64,000 nucleotides of DNA from Azoarcus indigens. Lineage in GTDB: Bacteria; Pseudomonadota; Gammaproteobacteria; Burkholderiales; Rhodocyclaceae. The notes beneath the pieces were generated by a model that was given only the letters and a program-made list of their open reading frames with translations, was not told where the DNA came from and did no database searches. How positions within the stretch are numbered: position 1 is the first letter of the stretch; the number at the start of each line of letters is the position of its first letter. Below, one piece after another: positions 34,817 to 44,608 of this stretch. A program made the position numbers and the translations under genes. Where the stretch lies: contig NZ_SNVV01000004.1 of assembly GCF_004361735.1 (NCBI RefSeq), forward strand, positions 1 through 64,000, read 5' to 3'.

Positions 34817-36709
34817 TTACGCCGCATCGGCCGGCGGCATCTCGGCGATGATCTTCTCCAGGTCGCTCATCGCCACCGGCTTCACCAAGTGGTGGTCGAA
34901 GCCGGCGGTGCGCGAGGCCAGCCTGTCCTGCTCCTGGCCCCAGCCGGTGGTGGCGATCAGTACCGCCGTCATCGCCCACGGGAACTCGCGGATGCGGCGG
35001 GCGGCCCCCAGGCCGTCCAGCCGCGGCATGCCCAGGTCCAGCAGCAGGACTTCCGGCTGCAGGCGTTCCGCCTCGGCTACCGCCTGTTCGCCGTCGTAGG
35101 CGATCGCCACCTGGTGGCCCAGCAGCTCGAACATGGTCGCCAGGCTCTCGGCGGCGTCGCGGTTGTCGTCCGCCACCAGCACCCGGCGGTGCCCGCGGGC
35201 ACGGGGGGCCTGGTCCATCGTTCCTTCGCCCGGGGCGCGGCGCTCGGGTGACAGCGGCAGCGTGACGGTGAAGCGGCTGCCCTTGCCGACACCTTCGCTA
35301 TGGGCTTGCACCGTGCCGCCGTGCATCTCCACCAGCTGCTTGACGATGGTGAGGCCGATGCCCAGGCCGCGCGAAGGCTGGTGGGGCGCCACTTCCACCT
35401 GGGCGAAAAGGTCGAAGATGCGGTTCAGCATGTGCGGCGGAATGCCGGCGCCGTTGTCGGTGATGGCGATGCTCACCGTGGCGTCGTCCCGCTTCACCGC
35501 CAGGGCGATGCGACCGCCCGGCTCGGTGTACTTGGCGGCGTTCACCAGCAGGTTGGTGAGGGCCTGGGTCAGGCGCACCGCGTCAGCGTCTACGTACACC
35601 TCGCGCGAGGGCAGCTGCACCGTCAACTCGTGTTCTTGCTGGCGGATGGCGTGCTCGGCGGACTCCACCGAGTGACGGACGATGTCCGCCAGATCCACCC
35701 GCTTGCGGCTGATGGTGATGAGGCCGCGGCTGATGCGGTTGGCGTCGAGCAGGTCATCCACCAGCGACACCATGTGGCTCACCTGGCGCTCCATCATCGT
35801 GCAGGCGCGGTTCAGCAGTTCGCCGTCGCCGGTGCTGCCGGCCAGCTTCAGGATCTCCAGGCCGTTGCGCAACGGTGCCAGCGGGTTGCGCAGCTCGTGC
35901 GCGAGGATGGCGAGGAACTCATCCTTGCGCTTGTCGGCCTCCTGGCGCTCCTCTTCCGCCGCCTTGCGCTGGCTGATGTCGTTGAACAGGATGGCGACAT
36001 GCCTGTCCTCCGGCTTGCCGACGCGGAAGGCGTAGACGTCGTACCAGCGGTTCAGACCCTGGGCACGGTTTTCGAAGCGCGTCGATTCACCCGTGGCGGC
36101 GACATGCGCATAGATGGAGAACCAGTGTTCTTCATGGGTCGGCACCATCTCCCGCATGCATTTGCCTACCGCGTCGATCAGCCCGGTCTGGCGCTCGAAG
36201 CTGGGATTCACTTCGAGAAAGCGGTAGTCGATGCCCACCCCGTTCTCATCCACCAGCACTTCGATCACGCAGAAGCCTTCGTCGATGGCGTTGAAGAGGT
36301 CGCGGTACTTCTCTTCCGAGCGACTGAGCGCGTCCGCCATTCCCCGCGGCTCGGTGACGTCGCGGAACAACATCACCAGCCCGCCGTCCGAAGTGGGGTG
36401 CAGGCTGTGATGGAAGCTGCGGCCGCTGACGGCATCTTGTTGCTCCAGTTCCAGGGCCTGATCTCCCGGCTGCATGCCGGGCAGTGAGGCCAGGTGGGAT
36501 TTGAGGCCGGGAAAGATCTCCAGCAGGGGCCGGTTCAGCAGCGCCTCGCGCGGACGCCCCAGCGCCCGTTCGGCGACCGGGTTGAGGTAGTGCACTCGCT
36601 GCGCCTTGTCGCATGCGATGACACCTTCACTACCATGGGCGAGGATCTCTGCCGCCTCGAAGGCGGCAAGGGCGGGCGCTGGATTCAAGGTCGTCGTCAG
36701 CCTATCCAT
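34817..36709 (-). CDS. Hybrid sensor histidine kinase (PAS-PAS-HisKA-HATPase-REC)
   Basis: 630 residues, no membrane helix, so probably a cytoplasmic sensor. First PAS near residues 15-125 (GVIACDKAQRVHYLNPVAERAL), second PAS about 130-250 (YRFLEVNPSFERQTGL). Phospho-acceptor box FLAILAHELRNPLAPLRNGL; ATPase motifs ITDNGAGIPP and GLGIGLTIVKQLVEMHGG. The C-terminal receiver has DD, phospho-acceptor Asp in LLLDLGMPRLDG and Lys in HHLVKPVAM. No output domain or cognate regulator lies nearby. The ATG chosen starts just ahead of the first PAS; 36823 is an earlier option. Confidence 0.88.
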   Translation of the reverse strand: MDRLTTTLNPAPALAAFEAAEILAHGSEGVIACDKAQRVHYLNPVAERALGRPREALLNRPLLEIFPGLKSHLASLPGMQPGDQALELEQQDAVSGRSFHHSLHPTSDGGLVMLFRDVTEPRGMADALSRSEEKYRDLFNAIDEGFCVIEVLVDENGVGIDYRFLEVNPSFERQTGLIDAVGKCMREMVPTHEEHWFSIYAHVAATGESTRFENRAQGLNRWYDVYAFRVGKPEDRHVAILFNDISQRKAAEEERQEADKRKDEFLAILAHELRNPLAPLRNGLEILKLAGSTGDGELLNRACTMMERQVSHMVSLVDDLLDANRISRGLITISRKRVDLADIVRHSVESAEHAIRQQEHELTVQLPSREVYVDADAVRLTQALTNLLVNAAKYTEPGGRIALAVKRDDATVSIAITDNGAGIPPHMLNRIFDLFAQVEVAPHQPSRGLGIGLTIVKQLVEMHGGTVQAHSEGVGKGSRFTVTLPLSPERRAPGEGTMDQAPRARGHRRVLVADDNRDAAESLATMFELLGHQVAIAYDGEQAVAEAERLQPEVLLLDLGMPRLDGLGAARRIREFPWAMTAVLIATTGWGQEQDRLASRTAGFDHHLVKPVAMSDLEKIIAEMPPADAA

Positions 36710-36904
36710 AGGTGCGTCTGGAACATGGGGGTCGCTGCGTCTGTGCAATCCTCGTGCCTGGGAAACCGCGGCTCCCGGGGGCGAAATCCAGGTAAATCGT
36801 TCCGCCGGAGGCGGAGCGTGCATGCCGCAATTACAGGAGCGCAGGGGCGGCGGGCGTGGAGGTGGAAGTCCGTCGGAGCCCCCCTTTGCATGACGGAGAG
36901 CGTG

Positions 36905-37447
36905 ATGATCCTGGTGATCGACCTTGAGGCCACCTGTGACGAAGGCGAGGCCATGCCGCCTGGCGACATGGAAATCATCGAGATCGGCGCGGTGTGGGCT
37001 TCACCCAATGGCAGCGTGCACGAGTGCTTCCAGACCTTTATGCAGCCGGTGCTGAACCCGCGGCTCACCGCCTTCTGCACCGGCCTCACCGGCATCCGCC
37101 AGGAGGATGTCGCTACCGCGCTCCGTTTCCCGGAAGCGGCGGCGGCCCTGGCGGAGTTCGCCGGCCTGCATCCCGGCGGCCAGCGCTGGTGGGGTAGTTG
37201 GGGGCGCTATGACTTCACCCAGTTCGGCCGGGACTGCGCGCGCCACGGTGTGGACGATCCCTTGGCCGGCCTCGAACACATCAACCTCAAGCGCAGTTTC
37301 GCCAATGCCCGCGGCATCAAGGAAGTGGGCCTGGCAAAGGCGTTGCAATTGGTGGACCTGGCGTTGGAAGGCCGGCATCACCGTGGGCTGGACGATGCCC
37401 GCAATATCGCCCGCCTGCTGCCCTGGTGCCTGCCGGCGGCGATCTAG
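36905..37447 (+). CDS. DEDDh 3'-5' exonuclease, ERI1/KapD-like
   Basis: 180-residue exonuclease. The four acidic residues and His of the DEDDh class are visible: MILVIDLEATC (D, E), GRYDFTQFGRDC (D), and HHRGLDDARNIARLL (H, D). Substrate may be RNA or small DNA. GGAGAG lies six bases before this ATG; an ATG five codons earlier is the alternative. It is divergent from the hybrid kinase and convergent with ychF. Confidence 0.85.
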   Translation: MILVIDLEATCDEGEAMPPGDMEIIEIGAVWASPNGSVHECFQTFMQPVLNPRLTAFCTGLTGIRQEDVATALRFPEAAAALAEFAGLHPGGQRWWGSWGRYDFTQFGRDCARHGVDDPLAGLEHINLKRSFANARGIKEVGLAKALQLVDLALEGRHHRGLDDARNIARLLPWCLPAAI

Positions 37448-37541
37448 GCAGGCCGCATTCGCTGGAAAGGCGGCCATGCCCGGGCCAGGGTCTGCCGGCC
37501 GGGGGCGGGAGCCCGGTTCTTCGGCATGGCTGCGCCGTAAA

Positions 37542-37573
37542 CGAAGAAACCGCGCGCAGGCGCGGTTTCTTCG
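37542..37573. terminator. Bidirectional terminator between exonuclease and ychF
   Basis: CGAAGAAACCGCG, loop CGCAGG, CGCGGTTTCTTCG. The thirteen-pair perfect stem has A-rich and T-rich arms, so it can serve both convergent genes. Confidence 0.75.
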
Positions 37574-37626
37574 GATTCGCGAGGCTCCCCCGGCGCAGGT
37601 CGACGCGCGCGGGGGGCCTTGGGGGC

Positions 37627-38718
37627 TCAGACGTTGAACAGGAAGTTGAGGACGTCGCCGTCCTTCACCACGTATTCCTTGCCTTCCGCCCGCATCTTGC
37701 CTGCTTCCTTGGCGCCGGCCTCGCCCTTGTGGGCGATGAAGTCTTCGAAGGCGATGGTCTGGGCGCGGATGAAGCCGCGCTCGAAATCGGTGTGGATGAC
37801 GCCGGCCGCCTGCGGCGCGGTGTCGCCGATGTGGATGGTCCAGGCGCGGACTTCCTTCACCCCGGCGGTGAAGTAGGTCTGCAGGCCAAGCAGCTTGTAG
37901 CCGGCGCGGATCAGGCGGTCCAGGCCAGGCTCTTCCAGACCCATAGACTCCAGGAAATCCTTCTTGTCCGCGTCGTCCAGGTCGGCGATCTCGGCCTCGA
38001 TGGCGGCGCACAGCGCCACCACCTCGGCGCCCTCCTGGGCGGCGTGGGCGCGCACTGCGTCCAGGTGAGGGTTGTTGTCGAAACCGTCTTCGGCGACGTT
38101 GGCGGCGTACAGCACCGGTTTCTGGGTGATCAGGCAGAACTGCTTCAGCAGCGCGGTCTCTTCCTTCGCCAGGTCGAGGGCGCGCACCGGCTTGGCTTCG
38201 TTCAGCTGGGCGAGGCACTTCTCCAGCACCGCGACCATGGCCTTGGCTTCCTTGTCACCGGCGGCGGCGGGGCGCTTGTAACGGTTGAGGGCCTTGTCCA
38301 CCGTGGCGAGGTCGGCCAGCGCGAGTTCGGTGTCAATGACTTCGATGTCGCGGAGGGGATCGACGCTGCCGGAAACGTGCACCACGTTGTCGTCGGCGAA
38401 GCAGCGCACGACGTGGACGATGGCATCGGTCTCGCGGATGTTGGCGAGGAACTGGTTGCCCAGGCCTTCGCCCTTGGAGGCGCCGGCGACCAGGCCGGCG
38501 ATGTCCACGAACTCGACGATGGCCGGCTGGATCTTCTGCGGCTTGACGATCTCGGACAGCTGGGCGAGGCGCGCATCCGGCACCTCGACGATGCCAACGT
38601 TGGGCTCGATGGTGCAGAAGGGATAGTTGGCCGCTTCAATGCCCGCCTTGGTCAGCGCATTGAACAGGGTGGACTTGCCGACGTTGGGCAGGCCGACGAT
38701 GCCGCATTTCAGACTCAT
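37627..38718 (-). CDS. ychF: Redox-regulated ATPase YchF (Obg-family)
   Basis: 363-residue OBG-family P-loop protein that prefers ATP to GTP and binds ribosomes. Motifs: [17 protein letters not shown] (Walker A), [22 protein letters not shown] (switch II) and a C-terminal TGS domain ending [12 protein letters not shown]. The start overlaps the pth stop by four bases; the pth-ychF pair is widespread in proteobacteria. Confidence 0.96.
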   Translation of the reverse strand: MSLKCGIVGLPNVGKSTLFNALTKAGIEAANYPFCTIEPNVGIVEVPDARLAQLSEIVKPQKIQPAIVEFVDIAGLVAGASKGEGLGNQFLANIRETDAIVHVVRCFADDNVVHVSGSVDPLRDIEVIDTELALADLATVDKALNRYKRPAAAGDKEAKAMVAVLEKCLAQLNEAKPVRALDLAKEETALLKQFCLITQKPVLYAANVAEDGFDNNPHLDAVRAHAAQEGAEVVALCAAIEAEIADLDDADKKDFLESMGLEEPGLDRLIRAGYKLLGLQTYFTAGVKEVRAWTIHIGDTAPQAAGVIHTDFERGFIRAQTIAFEDFIAHKGEAGAKEAGKMRAEGKEYVVKDGDVLNFLFNV

Positions 38719-39377
38719 GGCGTGGATTCGTCCTTGGTTTGGGTCGCGCCTTGCGGCGGCTCCTTCGGAGGTTTCGGAGCTTTGGGCGGCGCGGGCCGGG
38801 TGTTGAGACGGGTGGTGGCTGCGTTCCATTCGCCGCGGGCGATCTGCGCCCAGCCGAGCAGGGCGCGGTCTATCGCGCTGTCGATCTCGGCGCGCTCTTC
38901 GCGGCGCGGCGGCTTGAGCACGAAGTTCACCACTTCGTTGCGGTCGCCTGGGTGGCCGATGCCGATGCGCAGCCGCCAGTAGTCCGGCGTCGCGCAGTGG
39001 GCGGTGATGTCCTTGAGGCCGTTGTGGCCGCCGGCGCCGCCGCCGAACTTGAGGCGCAGCTGGCCGGGCGGGATGTCCAGCTCGTCATGCACGACGAGGA
39101 TCTCCGCCGGCTCGATGCGGTAGAAGCGCGCCAGCGCGCCCACCGCCTGGCCCGAGCGGTTCATGTAGGTCTGCGGCATCAGCAGCCAGACGCCGGCGTC
39201 GCGGGCGTTGGCCACCAGGCCGTGGAAACGGGACTCGTGGCTGAAGCGCACGCCGAGCTCGTCGGCCAGGCGCTCACAAAGCCAAAACCCGGCGTTGTGC
39301 CGGGTTTCGGAATATTCGGCGCCCGGATTGCCGAGGCCGACCACGAGACGCGGGGGGCGCGCAGGCGCTGCGGTCAT
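38715..39377 (-). CDS. pth: Peptidyl-tRNA hydrolase
   Basis: Recycles peptidyl-tRNAs dropped by stalled ribosomes. 220 residues: [20 protein letters not shown] contains the catalytic His, and [14 protein letters not shown] and [20 protein letters not shown] are conserved. It carries a Pro/Lys-rich extension of about 25 residues after the usual end ([18 protein letters not shown]), longer than in E. coli. It lies between rplY and ychF. Confidence 0.95.
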   Translation of the reverse strand: MTAAPARPPRLVVGLGNPGAEYSETRHNAGFWLCERLADELGVRFSHESRFHGLVANARDAGVWLLMPQTYMNRSGQAVGALARFYRIEPAEILVVHDELDIPPGQLRLKFGGGAGGHNGLKDITAHCATPDYWRLRIGIGHPGDRNEVVNFVLKPPRREERAEIDSAIDRALLGWAQIARGEWNAATTRLNTRPAPPKAPKPPKEPPQGATQTKDESTP

Positions 39378-39418
39378 CGGATGTCGGCCTCCAGCATGGG
39401 TCCGGGCAGGCGGGGGCC

Positions 39419-40018
39419 TTAGGCCGCTTCGCCTTCTTCAGCCGCGGCAGCACCCTTGGCCTGCTGGGCGCTGGCCACCACCGGGTCGCCTTCGCCGTGG
39501 TGGGCGACTTCGACGCCGGCCGGCAGCTTCAACTGGGAAACGTGCACAGACTGGCCGACTTCCAGCGCAGCCAGGTCCACTTCGATGAATTCCGGCAGCT
39601 CGGACGGCAGGCACTTCACGTCCAGTTCGGTGATGACGTGGGCGATGATGGCGCTGCCCAGCTTTACGGCGGGGCTGACTTCGGCGTTCACGAAGTGCAG
39701 CGGCACCTTCAGGTGCAGCTTCTGGGAGGCGTCCACACGTTGGAAGTCCAGGTGCATGACTTGCTGCTTGTAGGCGTGCCACTGGGTGTCGCGCAGCACG
39801 ACGGTTTCCTTGGCGCCTTCGACGTCCACGGTGAGGATGGAAGCGTGGAAGGCTTCCTTCTTCAGCAGGTGGTACAGGTCGTTGTGGTCGAGGTTGATCG
39901 CCAGGGCGTCCTTGCCGCCGCCGTAAATGATGCCCGGCAGCTGGCCGGCGCGACGCAGGCGGCGGCTCGCACTCGATCCCTGCGCTTCACGCTTGGTGGC
40001 CTTGAATTCGATAGTCAT
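39419..40018 (-). CDS. rplY: 50S ribosomal protein L25, long (CTC) form
   Basis: Binds 5S rRNA in the large subunit. 199 residues: N-terminal L25 domain ([30 protein letters not shown]), then the TL5/CTC beta domain ([36 protein letters not shown]) and an Ala/Glu-rich acidic tail. It lies between prs and pth, the usual order. Confidence 0.96.
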   Translation of the reverse strand: MTIEFKATKREAQGSSASRRLRRAGQLPGIIYGGGKDALAINLDHNDLYHLLKKEAFHASILTVDVEGAKETVVLRDTQWHAYKQQVMHLDFQRVDASQKLHLKVPLHFVNAEVSPAVKLGSAIIAHVITELDVKCLPSELPEFIEVDLAALEVGQSVHVSQLKLPAGVEVAHHGEGDPVVASAQQAKGAAAAEEGEAA

Positions 40019-40065
40019 TTGAAACTCCTGGGTTGAAGATTCCCCGCCCGCGACCAGGCGGAGAT

Positions 40066-40091
40066 GGAAAAACCGCGGCCAGGCCGCGGTT
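40066..40091 (-). terminator. Hairpin terminator between prs and rplY
   Basis: On the minus strand AACCGCGGCC, one-base loop, GGCCGCGGTT followed by TTTTCC. It overlaps the rplY leader; partial read-through is likely since rplY follows at once. Confidence 0.6.
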
Positions 40092-40096
40092 GGAAC

Positions 40097-41047
40097 TTAT
40101 TCGCTGAACAGCGAGGAAACCGATTCCTCGTTGCTGATCCGCAGCATGGTGTCGGCCAGCAGCGAGGCCACCGAAACCTGGCGGATGCGCGGCGAGGCCT
40201 TGGCGTCGTCGCGCAGCGGGATGGTGTCGGTCACCACCAGCTCGTCCAGCTCGGATTCGTTGATGCGGGCCACCGCGGCGCCGGACAGCACCGCGTGGGT
40301 GCAGTAGGACAGCACACGCTTGGCGCCATTGGCCTTCAGCGCGCTGGCGGCCTTGCACAGCGTGCCGGCGGTATCGACGATGTCGTCCATGATCACGCAG
40401 GTGCGGCCTTCGACCTCACCGATGATGTTCATGACTTCGGACACGTTGGCCTTGGGGCGGCGCTTGTCGATGATGGCGAGGTCGCATTCCAGGCGCTTGG
40501 CGAAGGCACGGGCACGCACCACGCCGCCGACGTCGGGCGAAACCACCATCAGGCCGTCGTACTTCTGCTTGTCCAGGTCGGCCAGCAGCACCGGGGCGGC
40601 ATAGACGTTGTCGACCGGGATGTCGAAGAAGCCCTGGATCTGGTCGGCATGCAGGTCCATCGTCAGTACCCGCTGCACGCCCACGGCCTGCAGCATGTTG
40701 GCGACGACCTTGGCGGTGATGGGCACGCGGGCCGAACGCGGCCGGCGGTCCTGGCGGGCATAGCCGAAGTAGGGGATGGCGGCAGTAATGCGGCCGGCGG
40801 AAGCGCGCTTTAGCGCATCGACCAGAACCAGCAGTTCGACCAGGTTCTCGTTGGTCGGGGCGCAGGTGGGCTGCAGGATGAAGACGTCCTTGCCGCGGAC
40901 GTTTTCCAGTAGTTCGATATTGACTTCGCCGTCGGAGAAACGGCCCACCGTAGCCGATCCGAGGGAAATGCCCAGTCTCCGCACAACATCCGCCGCAAGC
41001 TTGGGGTTGGCGTTGCCGGTGAAGACCATCAGGCTGCCGTAGGGCAT
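40097..41047 (-). CDS. prs: Ribose-phosphate pyrophosphokinase
   Basis: Makes PRPP from ribose-5-phosphate and ATP for nucleotide, histidine, tryptophan and NAD synthesis. 316 residues with [37 protein letters not shown] (catalytic loop), and the PRPP-binding [17 protein letters not shown]. It lies just downstream of tRNA-Gln. Confidence 0.97.
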   Translation of the reverse strand: MPYGSLMVFTGNANPKLAADVVRRLGISLGSATVGRFSDGEVNIELLENVRGKDVFILQPTCAPTNENLVELLVLVDALKRASAGRITAAIPYFGYARQDRRPRSARVPITAKVVANMLQAVGVQRVLTMDLHADQIQGFFDIPVDNVYAAPVLLADLDKQKYDGLMVVSPDVGGVVRARAFAKRLECDLAIIDKRRPKANVSEVMNIIGEVEGRTCVIMDDIVDTAGTLCKAASALKANGAKRVLSYCTHAVLSGAAVARINESELDELVVTDTIPLRDDAKASPRIRQVSVASLLADTMLRISNEESVSSLFSE

Positions 41048-41123
41048 GACCGAATCTCCGATGCCGATAGAATGAAACCGTCAAAAACGACTCGGGCAGG
41101 CTCGTGGCCTGCCCGTCGTATAT

Positions 41124-41200
41124 TGGCTGGGGAGGAAGGATTCGAACCCTCGAATGCCGGAATCAAAATCCGGTGCCTTAACCGACTTGGCGACTCCCCA
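41124..41200 (-). tRNA. tRNA-Gln (anticodon TTG)
   Basis: 77 bases including encoded CCA. Acceptor TGGGGAG pairs with CTCCCCA, discriminator G. Anticodon arm CCGGATTTTGATTCCGG presents TTG; T arm AAGGTTCGAATCCTT. It lies between ispE and prs, the conserved betaproteobacterial position. Confidence 0.96.
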
Positions 41201-41234
41201 AGAAACTTTTTCGCTCGATCGACACGTTCGCGTT

Positions 41235-42107
41235 CTATGTCGCGCTTTCGTAGAGCGGATGCCTTTCCAGGCTGAGGGCCTGCCATGCCTTCCATGAAGC
41301 GGGGCACTCGGCGACGATCCGTCTTGCTTCGTCTTCCGAGGCCACTTCGGCAAAAACACAAGCGCCTGAGCCTGTCATCCGGGCCGGAGCAAATTGCGCC
41401 AGCCATTCGATCGCTCGCGCTACTTCCGGGTAACGATTGCAGGCCACTGGCTGCAAGTCATTTCGGGTAGAGCTCGCTGCGAAGTCCGCTATTTTGATGG
41501 GGTCGGTATTCCGTGTCAACTCTTTCGACGAGAAAATCTCTACGGTCGAAATATGTACTCCGGGGAGGATGACAACGTAGCGAGCCGGCGCCAGCTGGAG
41601 GGGTTGGAAATGTTCGCCTACACCTTCGGCAAAGGCGTCGCGACCATAGATGAAGAAGGGTACGTCCGCCCCCAGCGCGAGGCCGAGATCCTGCAGTGCC
41701 TGCCGGCTGAGCTTGGTGTTCCATAGCCGGTTGAGGGCGAGCAGGGTGGTGGCCGCGTCGGAACTGCCGCCGCCGAGGCCGCCGCCCATGGGCAGTACCT
41801 TGTGCACGGCAATGTCCGCGCCCAGCTTGCAGCCGGTGACGCCCTGCAGCAGGCGGGCGGCGCGGACCACCAGGTCCTGCTCCGGCGGTACGCCGTCCAG
41901 GTCGGTGCGGCGGCGGATGAGGCCGTCGGTCCGCAGTTCGAAGTCCAGTGTGTCGCCCCAGTCCAGCATGCGGAAGGCGGTCTGCAGCAGGTGGTAGCCA
42001 TCGGCGCGGCGGCCGACGACGTGCAGGAAGAGGTTGAGCTTGGCGGGGGCGAGGCAGCCGGTGAGGCGCAGTGGGGGGCTGGCGGCGTTCAGGGCGTGGG
42101 CGTCCAT
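41235..42107 (-). CDS. ispE: 4-diphosphocytidyl-2-C-methyl-D-erythritol kinase
   Basis: Fourth-step kinase of the MEP isoprenoid pathway. 290 residues of the GHMP kinase fold: APAKLNLFLHVVGRRADGYH, phosphate loop PMGGGLGGGSSDAATTL and the C-terminal MTGSGACVFAEV. The start overlaps the lolB end by 19 bases. Sequence around 41380-41560 is A+T-richer than its neighbours. Confidence 0.95.
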   Translation of the reverse strand: MDAHALNAASPPLRLTGCLAPAKLNLFLHVVGRRADGYHLLQTAFRMLDWGDTLDFELRTDGLIRRRTDLDGVPPEQDLVVRAARLLQGVTGCKLGADIAVHKVLPMGGGLGGGSSDAATTLLALNRLWNTKLSRQALQDLGLALGADVPFFIYGRDAFAEGVGEHFQPLQLAPARYVVILPGVHISTVEIFSSKELTRNTDPIKIADFAASSTRNDLQPVACNRYPEVARAIEWLAQFAPARMTGSGACVFAEVASEDEARRIVAECPASWKAWQALSLERHPLYESAT

Positions 42108-42676
42108 CGGTCGATGAAGAGCCGCAGGCGGGTGTCGCCGCGGCTGATGTCCATGAGGCGGGGGGCAGCGTTGATACCGTTGTCGGCGTATTCGAGGTAG
42201 GCGATGCGCCAGCCGGCGTCGATGAGCAGGGTAGGGCGGCCGCTGCCGTCGGTTTCGCGGATCTCGGCTTCGCGCCGCGGCGCAGCTTGCACCCACTGGG
42301 CCAGGCGGGCTACCGGAACTTCCACGCCCAGCAGTTGCGGCAGCAGGCTGTCGGCGCTGCCCGCGCGGTAGCGGCGGCCGTCGGCGGTCACCAGTTCGGC
42401 TCCGCTGGCGTCCTGCTCCAGTTGCGCGGCGATCTGGCCCAGCGGGTTCAGCAGCGTCCAGCTGTCCCGCGTGGGGGAGTGCAGCCACTCCATGCGCCCG
42501 CTGGCGGCACGCTCGCCGTCGCTGGCGGACAGCCGTCCTTCCAGTTCGAAGGCCGCCGCCTGCTGGCGTTGCTGTGCTGCGCCGCTATGACGGATCTGGG
42601 GCGACAGCGGAGCGCAGGCGCCGAGCAGCAAGCTCGCCGCGGTGGCGGCGAGCAGGAGGCGATGCGGACGCCTCAT
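42089..42676 (-). CDS. lolB: Outer-membrane lipoprotein receptor LolB
   Basis: Accepts lipoproteins from LolA and inserts them into the outer membrane. 195 residues with a lipoprotein signal and lipobox LLGAC. The LolB fold is suggested by FELEGRLSASDGERAASGRMEW and DGRRYRAGS. The start overlaps the TPR gene end by four bases and the end overlaps ispE, the common lolB-ispE pair. Confidence 0.92.
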   Translation of the reverse strand: MRRPHRLLLAATAASLLLGACAPLSPQIRHSGAAQQRQQAAAFELEGRLSASDGERAASGRMEWLHSPTRDSWTLLNPLGQIAAQLEQDASGAELVTADGRRYRAGSADSLLPQLLGVEVPVARLAQWVQAAPRREAEIRETDGSGRPTLLIDAGWRIAYLEYADNGINAAPRLMDISRGDTRLRLFIDRWTPTP

Positions 42677-44397
42677 GGCTTGCGCAGACGCTGTACGGTT
42701 TCGCGCAGCACGGTGTTGTCCGGGTGCGCGGCCAGGGCTTCGTCGAACACCCGGTTGGCATCGGCCTGGCGGTTCAGCGACCACAGCACTTCGCCGAGGT
42801 GGGCGGCGATCTCAGGGTCGGAGCGCAGGCCGTAGGCCTGTTCCAGCACGGCGATGGCGCCGCTGTTGTCGCCGCGGCGGAAGCGCACCCAGCCCAGGCT
42901 GTCGAGGATGAAGGGGTCTTGCGGCGCGAGCTCCACTGCGCGGGCGATCAGCTGTTCAGCCTCTTCCAGTCGCAGGCCGCGGTCGGCCAGCGAGTAGCCC
43001 AGCGCGTTGTAGGCGTGGGCGTGCTCCGGCTCCAGCGCGATCAGCTTGCGCAGGCGGGTCTCCATCGCGTCCACCCGGTCCAGGCGCTCGGCCAGCATGG
43101 CGGATTCATAGAGCAGGTCGGTGTCGTCCGGGGCCTTGAGCAGGGCGGCCTCCAGCAGGTCGAAAGCCTGCTGGGGTTGTCCGGCGTCACGCAGCAGCTG
43201 GGCCTCGGCCAACAGGTAGCGGCGCTTGACGTCGGCATCGCCCGGCTGGTTCTGCAGGTGGGCGCGGGCTTCGGCCAGCCGGCCGCCATTGGCGAGGGCG
43301 ATGGCGATGCGGATCTGGGCGTCGCCGTATTGCCGGCTGGGTTCGGGGATGGCGCGGTACCACTTCAGCGCGCCCTCGGTGTCCTTGCGGCGCTCGGCGA
43401 TCTGGCCGAGGTGCAGGCGGATGGCGTCCGGGTCCGGATGGTTAGCGGCCAGGGCGCGCTCGAACAGGGCGGCGGCGTTGTCGTTGTCTTCCAGCTGGAA
43501 GGACAGCAGGCCGACGGCGAACAGCAGTTCCGGGTCGTTCGGAGCGGCTTCCAGCAGCTTGTTGAATTCGGCGCGGGCGTTCTCGAAATCGCGCAGGGAG
43601 ACCAGCAGGCGGGCGTGGGCCAGGCGCAGGTTGTTGCTTTCCGGGTGGCGGGCCAGCTGGCTGGCCAGCAGGGCGGAGGCGTCGCGCTCGGCGCCGGCCT
43701 GCTGCATCAGCTGGGCCTTGAAGATCACAGCCGGCTCCCAGTCGGGCCGCAGCTGCAGGGCGGTCTCGATGGCGCCCAGGGCGCTCATCGGGTCTTCGGC
43801 GACGATGTTGGCCTGGGCGCGGGCGAAATGGGCTTCCGGATGGTCGAGGTAGGGGGCGGTGAGGCGCAGGACCATGCTGCGCACGGTCTCCTTGTTCTCG
43901 ATACGGGACAGCGCGCGGTTGAGGCCCATCAGATTCTGCGGCAGTGCGTCCGGCGACTGGGCGAGCACGCGGGCGAGCTGGATCTGGATATCCTCGACAC
44001 GGCCTTCACTGCTGGACACGACGCCGGCGAGCACCCGGCGGGCTTCTTCGGAGCCGGGATCGGACTCCGCCCACAGCTTGGCGGCGCGGGAGGCGGCGGC
44101 GAGGTTGCGCGAGAACAATGCAATCTCGGTGGCGCGGCGGGCGATGCGGGGGTCGTGGGTATGCTGGGCGAGTTCGAGGTAGAGCTGGGTGGACAGGCCG
44201 ACCTGCCCGCGAGCGCCGGCGATTTCCGCCAGCAGGAAGTTGTACAGCACGCCGGCGGTGAGCTCTTGCGTGGGCAGCGCGCTGGCGGGAGGGGCGGCTT
44301 CATCGGCGGCGGCAAGCGCGCCCAGTGGCAGGCTGAGGGCGATGGCGGCGCCCAGGCGGCGCAGACGGCGGGTAAGCGGGAAGGTCTTGGAGGTCAT
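42673..44397 (-). CDS. Exported tetratricopeptide-repeat protein
   Basis: 574 residues. A signal peptide (LGAAIALSLPLGALAAADE) is followed by a nearly continuous array of TPR units, clearest in HAYNALGYSLADRGLRLEEA, DPFILDSLGWVRFRRGDN and DPEIAAHLGEVLWSLNRQ. Such proteins precede lolB in many betaproteobacteria; a scaffolding role in the periplasm or outer membrane is inferred. Divergent from mutM. Confidence 0.85.
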   Translation of the reverse strand: MTSKTFPLTRRLRRLGAAIALSLPLGALAAADEAAPPASALPTQELTAGVLYNFLLAEIAGARGQVGLSTQLYLELAQHTHDPRIARRATEIALFSRNLAAASRAAKLWAESDPGSEEARRVLAGVVSSSEGRVEDIQIQLARVLAQSPDALPQNLMGLNRALSRIENKETVRSMVLRLTAPYLDHPEAHFARAQANIVAEDPMSALGAIETALQLRPDWEPAVIFKAQLMQQAGAERDASALLASQLARHPESNNLRLAHARLLVSLRDFENARAEFNKLLEAAPNDPELLFAVGLLSFQLEDNDNAAALFERALAANHPDPDAIRLHLGQIAERRKDTEGALKWYRAIPEPSRQYGDAQIRIAIALANGGRLAEARAHLQNQPGDADVKRRYLLAEAQLLRDAGQPQQAFDLLEAALLKAPDDTDLLYESAMLAERLDRVDAMETRLRKLIALEPEHAHAYNALGYSLADRGLRLEEAEQLIARAVELAPQDPFILDSLGWVRFRRGDNSGAIAVLEQAYGLRSDPEIAAHLGEVLWSLNRQADANRVFDEALAAHPDNTVLRETVQRLRKP

Positions 44398-44608
44398 GTA
44401 GGCGGTCCGGCGGACTCCGGTGGCGGGGGCAGTGCGGCGAAAGAGTCCGGGAAGGCCCGGAAGGAAGCGCGCCGGCGCTGTGGTCGATTTGAGGGCTGTT
44501 CTAAAATTCGGTTCGCCTCATGTTAGGCACTTTGGCCGTGCGCCGGCAAGCGACGGGTTCCCCGCATCGCGCCCGGCCGCGCCGTCCCCTGGAGAGAGCG
44601 TTTCCGCC

